DNA of 64,000 nucleotides, taken from assembly GCA_038496445.1 (NCBI GenBank), contig JALMLS010000514.1:124001-188000 (forward strand), read 5' to 3'. The notes below the pieces were generated by a model. It searched no databases and was not told the origin of the DNA. It saw only the letters and a list, made by a program, of their open reading frames with translations. This DNA is from Trichosphaerium sp. ATCC 40318 (lineage: Eukaryota; Discosea; Flabellinia; Trichosidae). Shown in pieces: positions 23,801 through 36,500 of the stretch. How positions within the stretch are numbered: position 1 is the first letter of the stretch; each line of letters starts with the position of its first letter. A program made the translations under genes and the position numbers.

Positions 23801-25266
23801 GGAAACATTGGCACAACGAACAAAGCTGATACCTCCTCCCCTGATATTAGTAAAGATATCGTATTCATTGGCTGTATTGCCAAGAAATAAGGAATCTGAA
23901 ATGTCAACTTGTGTTGTGCGTATAATCGCTAATCCAGCCTGTCTACCCTCTAAGCGAGTATTTTTGATTGTTACGTTTGTACTCCGTAAAATGGATATTC
24001 CTCTAAAACTATATTGTGCTGTGTTGTTTCTACAATGCAAAGAATTAGCAATTCAATCAAAACCAAAAGTACCTGAAGCTGCAGTTATCTATGATTATTG
24101 TTGTTACTTGTAAGTGCAAAGTACTCCAAGAGTATGGTGTACAAAAGTCAAATGTTGTGTTTCTGACAATGACAGTTGTGTTGAATCTGCGCGATTCAGT
24201 TGCCTCCATAATACCTACAAAGGTTATTAATTTCTGCCCACGTGATTTTAAAGTTCAAAACCATTAAAACGTACCCATCTCGTAACTTTCTCCATCAATG
24301 AACTTAGAATCTTCTACTTCTACAGAGCTATCCTCGAAAGAAATACCTCCAGAGTTCCTTTCAAATACTACGCTATAACAACAGTTAAAATATCTCGTCT
24401 TTAGTTGTGCTTGCGACATACCCCTACAACAAAAAAGAGGACTCTTTTGCGAGTATAACATTTCTATCGGTAGCGTCGCCAGTGCAAGTACAATCCGTAA
24501 TCACACAAGATCTACGAAGTTTAAATGCTAATGAATATAAACAACAAGTGTACCTTATCTCTACAGTCCATCCTTGAGCCTCAATGATAGAAGCATTGTG
24601 AAAAAAGTCTGAAAAGGACTAACAACGGATTAACCAAAAAAAAACGTACAAACCAATTTAGGAATAAACCCAACATACGCTATTCGGATAGCATGTCATG
24701 CGCGTAATTTGAAGGCTAGAGATCTTTAAAAAATAGTCCTGAGTCGCTTCCTCAGCGACCAAGAAGTAACCGGAATATTCTCCGTCGATAATAGTATCAG
24801 CGCTACCTACAAAAGTATTACAATAACGCTTCCAATCAATCACGTGTTTTTTAGAGAAAACCAAATTCAAATAGCCAATTTCATTTTAACTCATCTCCTA
24901 ATGCGTAAACGTATTTGTACCTTCTATAGAAATATTCAAAGCTCTTTGTAGAGTAATGTTGACGTTATTTGGACCTTTCAAGGGTATAAATAAGATCGTT
25001 GTTGTTACGAATTGTTCCGTACCAGTAAATACCCCGTTTGAGAGTTTTATGATATCATTCGTTGTAGCCACATCCTGTAACGCATAACGAAGAGATTTGC
25101 ATGGATTTACCTTACAATCACCTAAATCTGCACCTAAACAGCTGTGTTAAGTTTTGTTACAAAAAATGATGAAATAAAAATCCTTACCGTCGTTGCTTAC
25201 ATGAAGCACTGCACACTGATGAAAAGATATCATACATATAAATATCCCTAGAAAGTACATTGTCAT
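20802..25266 (-). CDS. Class C GPCR with beta-helix (Pmp-like) ectodomain, copy 1
   Basis: A many-exon minus-strand gene. It starts at ATG 25264-25266 with a signal peptide (M-Y-F-L-G-I-F-I-C-M-I-S-F next to Q-C-A). The ectodomain (about 25200-22400) has repeated G-G-A-I/G-G-G-I-Y and F-x-x-N motifs of right-handed beta-helix proteins such as chlamydial polymorphic membrane proteins. Then come seven TM helices of the class C (GABA-B-like) type: TM1 near S-T-I-A-L-L-I-V-S-C-I-G-L, the R-E-L-L loop, A-K-T-Y-R-I-H-R-I-F after TM3, F-N-E-S-R-W-L-A-Y-T-I-Y-N before TM6 and the F-x-P-K-L end after TM7. The C-terminus is a leucine-zipper-like coiled coil (A-L-E-K-E-N-K-Q-L-K-E-E-I-S-K-L), as in GABA-B receptors. 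The Venus-flytrap domain usual in the family is absent. A plasma membrane sensor is inferred; ligand unknown. Confidence 0.78.
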
Positions 25267-25601
25267 AGAAACCAATCACAAAATTTGTTGCCGATCAATT
25301 AAGACGAAAATACTTAAATATGCTATTGTTAAGTCAGCTTACTTGTCGAATTGTAAACTTTTTCTTCACGCACTCCCTCTCTTATCTTTGATGCTGAGAT
25401 TGTTTTGAAACATCCTTGCCACTTTTTAAACCGCGCATTGTGAGTAACGTCTCAACAAAGGTTTTTGCCAAAAAACTGTTAAAACCTACTTGTTTCTCTC
25501 GAGGTTTAGCGGTTTAGACCTATCACAAGTAATTACAGATTAAAAATAACTCGAAAACCAGATAATTTAAGAAGAATTTATTAATATGCTGGATACAACG
25601 T

Positions 25602-28600
25602 TTATAGCTCGGTGCTTTCTGTATCCTCGAGAAGTGCTTTTAGTTTTGTTATTTCTTCCTTTAACTCTTTATTTTCCTTCTCCAAGGCATCTGCATTTGT
25701 TGAAATACCACTGAGATCAATAGATCTATAAAAAGTTAATGACAAGAAACAATTATTTTGTCCTTCTTAGTACAGTTTATCCTTGATCGGTCTATCGTTG
25801 CCTGAGAAAATAACGTATAATTTCGGAATGAACATGACAGCGAGAGTAGCTTCAAATAGGTTTAGAAAATACATGTTCTAAGGTAGTACCTGTTGCACTG
25901 AACCAAATTGCTGATGAGAAAATGACACTTGTGGTTTTTAATTGACTTGGTGTATTTAATGCATATCCGACAACGACAAGGATGGAAGCCCATAAAAATG
26001 TATTATAAATTGTATAAGCCAACCAACGGGATTCGTTGAATATACTTGGAGCTTTACGGACAGCAAAAGCAAGATAAGCACCAAAATAAGAATTATGCCC
26101 TGAAACAAGTTAAACAAGAATAAAACGAGAATATGTTGGTGCTTAGACGTACATCGTAAACAATGGTTAAAATCAAAAATGCATTTGAATATCTGCTTGT
26201 ACATTTTTCTAGCGCATGTATGTCATCTGATGGATCAGCTATTGTTGCGACACGGTTTGGGGATGTTGAAGACCAAACGATTAAAGTTACCTTTTGATGT
26301 TAAAGAAAAAACCATGTTGATTAAGAATGTGGTGAAAGGATACAAGCTGTCCTCCGATCAATCCAACTGTTATTTGTACAACAACTTTAAGAGGTATTGA
26401 AACAACTTGGGTTCCATTATTGGCAAGAGAACTAAATATGCGGTGTATTCGATATGTCTTTGCTATCACAGGCCTATTTCAAGGTTAGCTTCTGAGATTT
26501 AAAAAACTCTGTATTTGTATACGCTATTGTTGTGATTAATCCCATAAGCGGCAACCATATCTTCAATTCACACTGAAAATTAAAAATAGGCATTATCCTT
26601 AATAAAACCAAGTGAGCAGACTGCCAAAACTATAAAAAAAACCGAACCAAAAAATAGAAGCAGCATATGTCATCGCAATACCAACAAGTATCACAACAAG
26701 TAACTCTCTTGTAGATGCCATAAGAATAGGTGACGATTTCCTAATGGCTCATTAGTACATCACGCACTGAGTTTCATAATTACCAGTTCCATAAAATGAT
26801 GAGGAATGTGGTAAAGGTTAAGAACATTCCAATACACGAAACTATTAAAAGTGCTATTGTAGACCCGTCATGCCAACTGCTCCAAGGTTGTAAAGTTCTC
26901 AGTGGCTCCAAGACAGTAATAAACAGAGATGTATTAGTCTTCGAGATAGAAAAGTGCATCATTTCATCGAACTCATTGATTACAATGACGTTTCCATTAA
27001 ACTCAAAATATGAGTTTTGACATGAAACCATCTTAATCGCAGATCCATACTCAACATTATGTATGTTCACTATCATTGTTCCATCTATTTCCGTGTTAAA
27101 TAGTTCAACAGCATGAAGATTAAGCAAAGCAATGCACACGTGCCTATTATAATTGACGTATTTCCAGCACATTGCAATGTTGACTCATCCATATACATCA
27201 CAATGTTTGCAGTTTTTCCAATAAATAACTCAAGCCCCGAAAACGTAACAGTACCCTACATTTTGTTTTAAACCTTCATGCAAACTTAAAACTAACCTGT
27301 AAAATTAAAGTTGAGCCGTTTGTCACTTTCAACGAACTATTTGATCCTTGTATTTGTATGAATGGTTCTATCTCAACTATTGAACGATCTTTATTGATAA
27401 TATGAGAGTGTGGAATGTTCATAGATGATGTCAGTTCAGAACGGGCTAACGTCATATTGCCTAGTGGCGTGAGTAAGCAGTGGAAAACTATCACTTCTCA
27501 AAGTGTGGTACCTTCGTTTTCTATTGTCATATGGTCAATTGTTACACCTGCGAGTATTTCAGACTTCGTATTGGCGGTTAGGAGAACTGTTTGTAGTTGG
27601 TTTCCTTCGTTTGTAATTGAGCCCTATAACATTGTGTTAACTACTTGTGGTAAACTATGTATTTTTAACTCACGTTTAAAGCTCCCCTTCTCGCCATAAG
27701 GTACTCCTCAACGACTAATATACCACCAGATTCAAACTCGAGTATACCTTCATTTATTGTGAGATCATCAACTGATTCTGTAGACTTAATACGCCAAGTG
27801 TCCTCAACTTCAAGTGTTGAAAAGCGATTACCTCAAATAAAATGTCACCAACTTTCAATAACACTCAAAGTCTATGGTGTACCATGTGTATTACTAGGCA
27901 TCACTTTATCAATATCAGAACGTTTAGAATCATAGAACACATTATCAAACAAGTTAATAGTACTGTTTTGCTCCGTAATCGTGATACCTAGCTTCAATGT
28001 TAAGGCGCTTAAAAAACAGAAACAACATCAGTTTGAACGAAAGATAATACTTACTTGTTCCTCGGTTGCTTTCAAATGTATTATTAGTTATGTTTAACGT
28101 ATCAGAATGCTCTTGTCGAAGGGTGACATAAATGGCTCCTCCTGCAGATATCGCTTTGTTGCTTTCAAACATGCATGAATCCAAAACATAGTCTCCGTGG
28201 TGAGGAATCGCTACAGCACCTCCATGTTCACTTGCTTCATTTTTAAGGAAATAACTATTCCTTACAGACAAAGTGTTGCTATCACCTGCCATCAACGCTC
28301 CTCCTTCAGGAGAGATATTCTTTATAAAGTTGACTGAATCTACTGTTAGGACAGCTCCATATTCTATATAAATACCACCTCCTCCTAGTTCAGCACTGTT
28401 ACTTTCAATTGTAGAATTAGTTATCATAAGTTCTCCTCCTCTCATGTGTTATAGCTCCTCCAATTATTTCCGCGTTGTTGTTAATAAATGTAACTGAATC
28501 AATGGCGCAAACAGTCGAACCGAGATAAATAGCAGCTCCAGATGGAGCATTGTTTGATTCGAAATGTGAATTTGTAAGGGAAACATTGGCGCATTGGAAA

Positions 28601-30102
28601 AATTTGATACCGGCCCCTGTACCAACATCTTCACCAAAAGCACCGGCTCAGTCTCAGTAATAATAGTATTTCCAAAAAATACGGAACCTGAAATGGCAGC
28701 TTGACGAGTTTCTCCAATCCGTATCCCACCGTCTACATTGCCCTCTATGTGAGTGTTTTTGATTAATACGTCATCACTGGAGTCAATGTATACACTATAT
28801 CGTCCTGTATTGTTTCTGTAACAAGCAAGTACTGAGTAATTCGATGAAACAAGAGTTTGTTTTGAAAGGAGCTGTACCTTAAGATGCAATTATCTATGAC
28901 TACTGCCGATATTTCCAAGTACAAAGCGCTAGACACGTTTAACAGTTTACTTGAGGCAACAGTTGTGTTTCTGATAGCCACAGTCGAATTAAAGGACGAT
29001 TGAGTTGCTTTGATAATGCCTACTCAAAAGGTTCATTAGAATGGGTTTGGTCTAGCACAGCTTTGCCGGACACCTGCAGAAAGTCAAACAAAGAGTACCC
29101 AGGCTGCTTGTTCCATTAATAAACTTAGAATCTTTTACTTCTACTGAGCAATCTTCAACTGCAATACCCCCAAAGTTCCTTTCTAATACTACCCTGAAAC
29201 AATAGTTAACTAATATTGACTTGTACCAGTACAAATAAGACATACCCCGAAAGCAATAAAGAGGACACTTCAGCATAAATAACATATCTTTGCTGCTCGC
29301 CACCACTGCAAGTACAATCCGTAATCAAACAAGATCTATGAAGATCTAGTTAGTACTTTCCACCGAACCAAAAAGAACGCGCTTGAATAAAACAACAAGC
29401 TTACCTTAGCTCTATTGTCCACCCTTGCGCTGCAATAACAGAAGCATCAGGGAAACTTCCAGAATATATCTAACAAGTAATTAAACATGACCAATTGTCG
29501 AATCAATTACGTACAACTGGTTTGCATTTCATTCGAGTTATGTGGATGCCAGAGATCTTTAAAACACCATGCTCAATCCCTCTTTTTGCGACCAAGAAGT
29601 ACCCAGAATATTCTCCATCAATAATAGTATCAGCGCTGCCTACAATAAAATAAATTACAAGAACGCCCAATCAATCAACTTCGGCGTTTTTAGACAACCT
29701 ATTTAAAGGCGCAATTTCAGTTTAACACATCTCCTAATGCGTAAACGTATTTATACCTTCTATAGAAATATTCAAGGCTCTTTGTAGAGTAATGTTGACG
29801 TTATTTGGACCTTTCAAGGGTATAAATAAGATCGTTGTTGTTACGAATTGTTCCGTACCAGTAAATACCCCGTTTGAGAGTTTTATGATATCATTCGTTG
29901 TAGCCACATCCTGTAACGCATAACGAAGAGATTTGCATGGATTTACCTTACAATCACCTAAATCTGCACCTAAACAGCTGTGTTATGCTCAGTTTTGTTT
30001 ACAAAAAATGATGAAATAAAAATCCTTACCGTTGTTGCTTACATGAAGCACTGCACACTGATGAAAAGATATCATACATATAAATATCCCTAAGAAGTAC
30101 AT
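25602..30102 (-). pseudogene. Class C GPCR with beta-helix ectodomain, copy 2 (frameshifted)
   Basis: A tandem duplicate of the gene at 20802-25266, with the same exon order, signal peptide (start at 30102), beta-helix repeats, 7TM segment and C-terminal coiled coil ending at 25602-25604. At least two single-base changes break the frame relative to copy 1: a missing A in the tract at 26083-26087 (TM5 region; copy 1 has five A at 21289-21293) and an extra base at about 28443-28447 in the G-G-A-I-T beta-helix repeat. The ectodomain start (29750-30060) is almost base-for-base identical to 24920-25200, including introns, so the duplication or a gene conversion is recent. Either a young pseudogene or an intact gene with assembly errors. 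Confidence 0.7.
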
Positions 30103-30306
30103 TATCGTAGAAACCACTTTCTCGTCACGTGACAATCAATCAACTGGTGAAAACTACTTTCTATTTTTTGGAGACTTAACGCAAATTGCTTCGTTGTGAG
30201 TTACTGGTTGCTACAATTAATGATGTCATTAACTCGCAAGTGGGTATTAAAAGGACTAATTCGACGGTACAGAATAATAAAACATTAGTGTTAACTCCGT
30301 ATTCTA

Positions 30307-30519
30307 TTAATGTTGTTGTATGTAGAAATAAACTAACTTGGTACTATGACCATTTACAACAATGTTATTTCTTTGTTCAAGCCATTTTACATGCTTAGTC
30401 ATCTCATGATTGTACCTTGTATTTACTGCAGCCTGTTTTGACAGAATTGGCCACTTTTCATACACTGATGAGTCCAAATCGATAATATCAAGCTGAATCT
30501 GGTAGGTTATAGATGTCAC
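30307..30519 (-). pseudogene. Relic of a YwqK-like gene head
   Basis: A 70-codon frame with I-Q-L-D-I-I-D-L-D-S-S-V-Y-E-K-W and P-I-L-S-K-Q-A-A-V-N-T-R-Y-N matches the F-box-like head of the YwqK genes at 57602 (L-H-L-E-C-M-D-L-S-R-E-F-Y-Y-K-F) and 54108. No repeats follow, so only the 5' part remains. It could instead be a short exon of an unseen gene. Confidence 0.4.
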
Positions 30520-31431
30520 TCGTCTGATTTTACTGCCTCTCTATTAAATTCGTTATTTATGACAGTACAAATAGTATTTTACCGGCGTTAGATAAGCATG
30601 GTAGTTTGTTACTTAAGGTAGTTTCCAGTGTAACAAGTTCGGTGAGTTCTATCAATGACAGATTACGATAGAAAAAGTTTTTTGATGTATTGTTATCACT
30701 TAAGGGACGTAAGTCATACTATGAAGGATAGCATTGTCATGCATAGTTCACATTGTTATATATCTACACCATTTGACAGAAGTGTCAGATCTTGCTAGAT
30801 CTGCTAAAAGTGCTAGAAACTCACTTTCCAGAAAATAGTAGTAAAACTTGAAGGTGATTAACATCCGTTGAAAAGATAAAGTACCTTAGATTCACTTGTT
30901 CTTGTTAGTCCAACACTACCAGATTGAGGAGAGACTCCGTCTCGCTCGGCTGCGACCCTACGTGGATCAACGTAGCCAGGGATCCATCCAATTTATTGGA
31001 TTGATCTCTTTAAATCAATACATTACATTATTGTCTGTGTCATTCTGCCAAAGGTCTAATCAGAAAAAGAGTGGATATGCGTAGTCTAGCTAGTAAAATT
31101 AGAGGACGTGCATAATCTAAGTAGTGAACTTAGAGGACGTGCCCTTTAATAGCCACGTGATTTTTTTTTCATCGGAAAATTACAAACTCACATCGTGTAT
31201 TATAATAAGCCAGTGAAACAAGCACCAAAGCCGTGACCAAAATGGTGCCATGTAATTATTTTAGGAAGTTACAATACATTCCTATAGAACTCCAAAAAAA
31301 AAAAACAGTCATTTCTGTTAATTCCACAGATTCTGTGATCTTTAACCCGAAAAATAAAAGTGGTACGGTACAACCACAGCAACTGATCCGATAAAATCTC
31401 ATAATTGTGGATAGAACAGTCCCGCGGTCCA
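30520..31431. other. Gene-free stretch with short repeats
   Basis: No gene seen. It contains the short inverted repeat CAGATCT-TGCT-AGATCTG at about 30786-30803 and two direct copies of TTAGAGGACGTGC near 31098 and 31129, just before the YwqK gene at 31432. Confidence 0.3.
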
Positions 31432-33408
31432 ATGTTACGACGTAAATTAGAAAAAGTTATTTCACTTTTCTCAACGCCTTTTTTAGGTTCTGTTGCGGTT
31501 AGCAGACATTATAGGACGTACGCAAGCTCTAAAGCGGTGATAAGACAATCACATTACAAGCCTACAATACGAGATAGTAAGACAGTGCCGTTTTATAGTC
31601 CATTACATCACGCCTATGTAAATACCTCAAGAATGATGCTGTTGTATTCTCCTTCAAGATTTTATTCAACTGACTGCCAAGATAGCGGTAATCTTGAGCC
31701 AGAAATACAAGAGGTACGACTACGCCATGGTTTTGTTTATTTTTGTAAAGGTCACGTGTATTTGCTGAAACGGTTTTTTTCAAGGAGCTTTACAAAAACA
31801 GTAAAGCCGTAAAAATGCGGCGTTACCTCAGAGGAGAAAAAAAGGGGTTACGCGAAATGTTTTCTAAAGAAGGTCAGTTATTAGCGCAATATTACGCAGA
31901 TGATAAAGAAAGACGACAAGGAGAATGCAATGAGTGGCATAAAAATGGAGTGCTTCACATCAAAACGTTTTGGAAAGACGGGAAACCAGAAGGTGTATCT
32001 GAACAATGGTGTACACGTGGTAAACTACAAACGCGAGTAAATTTCAAAGATGGTAAGAGAAATGGTGAATACAAACAGTGGTATGAGAACGGACAACTTA
32101 TGACACAAACAATGTATGTTGATGGTAAAGAAAATGGTGAATACAAAGACTGGCATGAAAATGGACAACTTATGACACAAGCAATGTATGTTAATGGTAA
32201 AAAAAATGGTGAATACAAACTGTACGAGAACGGTCAGTTACAAATACAAGTGTGTTTAAAGATGACAAGAAAGAAGGTGAACTACTTTGTTGGCATAAAA
32301 ACGGTCAATTACGTAGACAAATGTACTTCAAGGATGATAAACTAGAAGGTACTATGAAAGATTGGTACATAAATGGGCAACTAGAGTCGCAATTAGTGCA
32401 TGTTAATGATAAAAAACATGGCGAAGCCAAATACTGGCATGAAAACGGGCAACTACGGAATCAAGTAGTCTTCAAAGACGGTTTTGAACAAGGTAGAGTG
32501 GTTTGACTACTGAAAATATTAAACAGTCAGTTTAAGGGTGTCCTTAATACTAACAGCTTGTAGGGGAGATAGAAGTGTTCCATGATAATGGTCAAATATA
32601 TCAAAGTTATACGATGAAAAATGGGAAAAGAGAAGGTGAATGCAAACAATGGCATAAAAACGGTCAATTAGCTTCACAATGCTATCGCTCAGACGACAAG
32701 ATAGAAGGTGAACATAAAGATTGGTACAACAACGGTCAACTTGCCATGCGAACCCATTTCTCCGCCGGAGTCAAAGAAGGTGAACACAAACAATGGTATA
32801 AACACAACGGACAAGTATCTATTCTTTGCCATTTCTCAGATGGAAAGAGAAACGGAGAATTCAAAAAGTTTTATGACAATGGCCAATTGAGGTTATTGAG
32901 GTTTTTCAAGGATGATAAACTAGAAGGTGAAGAAACAGTGTGGCATAAAAATGGGAAAATAGAGTCTGTTATATACTACAAAGATGGCTTGAAAGAAGGC
33001 GAAGCAAAAGGTTGGCATGAAGGTGGCCAATTAAAAACCCTAGTCTCTTTCAAAGATGACAAAGTTGAAGGTGAGTACAAAGAGTGGTATAAAAGTGGTC
33101 AATTACATGTGCAATGCTATTTCTCATCAGACAAAAAGGAAGGCGAACACAAAGAGTGGTATGAGAGTGGGAAAATAGAATTGATTTCATACTACAAAGA
33201 TAACAAGAGAGAAGGTGAAGTAAAAGAGTGGTATGAAAATGGTCAATTATCTCGACATAGTAACTATGTCAATGATAAACTAGAAGGACTGTATACACAA
33301 TGGAATGATATTGGCCAAGTAAAACTGCAACTAAAGTACGCCAACAATAGAGACGTGACATGGACAATCAAAGAAAAGGTGCTTAAGAGTGATACAGAAG
33401 GTAAATAG
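31432..33408 (+). CDS. Long YwqK/MORN-like repeat protein with one frameshift
   Basis: Exons 31432-31713, 31785-32492 and 32564-33408 join at GT-AG introns; exon 1 and its intron position match the gene at 1-710. The N-terminal 90 residues are basic and acid-poor (M-L-R-R-K-L-E-K-V-I-S-L-F), presequence-like. More than 20 YwqK repeats follow (K-E-W-Y-E-N-G-Q-L type), the longest array here. Inside exon 2, near 32254-32258, the frame shifts by one base: the upstream frame continues into nonsense while the downstream frame resumes with F-K-D-D-K-K-E-G-E. One missing T would explain it. The repeats probably form a beta-hairpin solenoid for protein or membrane contact; function in eukaryotes is unknown. 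It is convergent with the GPCR ending at 33585. Confidence 0.72.
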
Positions 33409-33584
33409 AAAGAGCATAAACAATTCACATAGGAAGCAAGTAGTCAGTAAAAAAGAACAGGAATTCTGTAGAAAATAAAGACACGTGTTCTTAAAATTTT
33501 CTTTTAAACTTGCTCCACATTGTACAATGTATAGTGGACTAAAAAACAGAAGCAAGGGTACAGTTATAAGTTTAAATTAACAAT

Positions 33585-36500
33585 CTAAGCATCAGTGGAA
33601 TATTCATCTTCACTTGCAGAAGACTCTGAGATGACGACAGCTGCAAAAGAGTTAGTAAGAGTACCAACGAAGTAGAAGAGAAAAACAATAGTAATAGACA
33701 TGTACCATTGTCCGCAACCTCATTATCTACTAGTCCATCTGTTTGGTCTTCATCAATTACAGAACTCTTCTCGGTTGTATATGAAGCTGATTCAAGCACA
33801 CTAGCGTTCCCTGGACCTTCCTAAAAAACTGAATCAGAAACAAATAAACTGAATAAAAACGGCTATTGTTATCACGTTCCAGGTTAAGTCAATAATCACG
33901 TGATAACAAAAAAAAAAAAAGGGCAACTAACACTAATGTCCGAAACAAAATAAGACAAGCAGAATTCCTGTAAAAAGGTTTTTTTTGTTCAAAAAAAAAA
34001 AAGTACCTGTTTTTGTAAGTTTGCTATATGATGCTCTAACTTAGTTATCTTGGCCTTTAACATTTGTACATCATCATAGCTACTTCCAGAAGTTGCTCTA
34101 GGAGCTAAGAAAAATCGTTTAGTACAAAAAAACCAACCAGTTAAGGAGTGTCCTCATAACAAGAAAGGATAACCGAAAGGGACTTCTTTTTTCTTGTTGT
34201 AGAGATGTTTGACGTACTTGATGATTTTCCAACAAACTTCATATTATATTGTGATGTACGAACAAGTGTCTCCCCCTAAAAGATTTAAGTACAAGCACAT
34301 TTGATTCGAATCATTCGAAGTTGTTGGATTTTTATGGATGGTTGTTTCAAGTTTTTTTGTCGTTTATGTACCTTTATTACTGATATGATCTTTGGTATGA
34401 ATATCATTGATACAGTTACTGTAGTTGATATCCACAAGTAAGCAAAAAGGAAAAATTCAGCAACAGTCAAAGACACAGTGAGGAAAAAGATGAGAGGTAT
34501 AAACAAAACACCTTGAAAAAAAACAGTTAGGTAATTGTAGTTGAAACCGTGTTTTGGCGACGTACTTGTCAAGGCTAGGTTGTATATGGAGAATCCAATA
34601 TACCTTGATTCGTTGTATGCACTGCTAACATTTCTTACGCTTATAGACATAGCAATGCCGAAGAGGAGCTAGAAGAGAAGAAAAATTAGAAAAAGTATAC
34701 AACAGACTCTTGTTGATTTAAAACGCTTTCTCGTGAAGTTAACCCTTATAATTCAGTGCGCATACTACCAACCCCAGTGATAAAATTATCATGGACTTAT
34801 TTGTATGCACAGAAGAAAGACGACACCCTCTCAACAAACTTGTTTGTGCAAAAATAAAACGTACCATCAAACCCTACAAAGTTACTCATTAGTTACAATC
34901 ACGTGATTTAAGTTCTTACCTTGTAGATTATCAATAGCAAGTACCACACCAAGCTTATTTTACATTTTTTGGTTAGCTTGAAGTCTTTTGTTTCTGTTTG
35001 AATCTCAGGTGCATCAACAATTTGCATCACCGTTAAAATAACCTGTTTTTCTAGTCAAGGAAAGAAAGAGGAAGTCTTCAGGTGAGAAAGTACTCGCATG
35101 AGCTCTTAAACAAAGAAAAAAAAAATAACAAACGTAAAGGATACGATGTCTACAAGAAGTAGTGCACAAATATACATGATAAGACGTATATCTGGCATGA
35201 TAACAGGTTTCACTTTTTTGTTGCTAAAAAAAACATATAAGTATGAGTTATGTACAAATGGTTGAGGCTAAATATGTACCTAAAAATACGCCATATACGA
35301 TATGTCCTAACAAATAGTGTTCCATATGTTGCTGTAAAAGCAAGTGCAAGTGCCCTTTTGAGAATATATTAGTAAGGTGCGGTAGTTACAAAAAAAGATG
35401 GAGAAGAAAAAACTGTAAGTACCATATTTTTATCGAACACGCAACAGCATTTGTGGAAGAAACAAGGGCCATAGAGCAATAGAATACAAAAACACCAATA
35501 AGAATAACTAGTAGAAATACAACACTAGCTGTTTTGAGTTGAGGTGTATTATACCAATAGAGTGTAAGGCAAATCAACACTATGGTGAAAATAACACCAG
35601 CAGCTGCAAAAGCATAAAAAGTGATTCGAGCAGCATCTGATAACTCATCGTCTTCTTGAACTTCTAAAGAGTGGAATACACGGAAAACAACAGGTTCTAT
35701 TGTTATCCAAAACTCAAGATCAACAGATCTAAGCAGAAGTAAGTAATTTGTGGGAACATGTGTTATTAAAGTGAACGTACGAATCTTTTTCCAGGTGTAC
35801 TACTAAGTCTTCGGTAGGCAATACATTGCCAATAGATAACGCGGTACCATTAGGATATTCTATATCGTAAGAACCACTACCGACTACATCCATCAAAACA
35901 ATAGATGGAGTTGAGCTAAGTCTGTGCTCGTCTCTTGCAATGTCACTAAAAACACGTGTCAACAAAAAAAATCCAGAACGCAACAAATTTGCTCCTTCGG
36001 AGCTTAAACCCTATAAGCTACCAAAGTACTCGCAAGTGTACTTGGATACACAAAACTAAATAAAAAAACCCTCTGTGCGTAGATCCAAAGCAATAAAAAC
36101 GTACATGACTCTCTGTAGCTCCAGAGATATTGGTACACGTACTCCTCTTCGGAGTATAGCACTAGCATTATAAAAATAATTGCCTGATTTTATAGTTGGA
36201 TTATCATAACGTATTTCTACTCTTGCTGGAGTGGTAGATTCATCCAAGCAATCAGAAACCTTTACAAAAAAACCATGAGAGAACAGCCAATAAGCAAAGA
36301 ACGGTGTCTTAAGCGTACCGTATAAGTAAAAAAGTCAAAGAGACCTTCATCAACAGAGTGTATGCCCTTGTCTAGCTTATAAATAACATGACCTGTTACA
36401 TCGCTAACACTGCCCCTGGATGGGTTCTGAGCGCCAAAAAGCTAAACAACACATCAATCATGGCATCAATACAAAAAAAAGATTTCATTTTGTTAAAACC

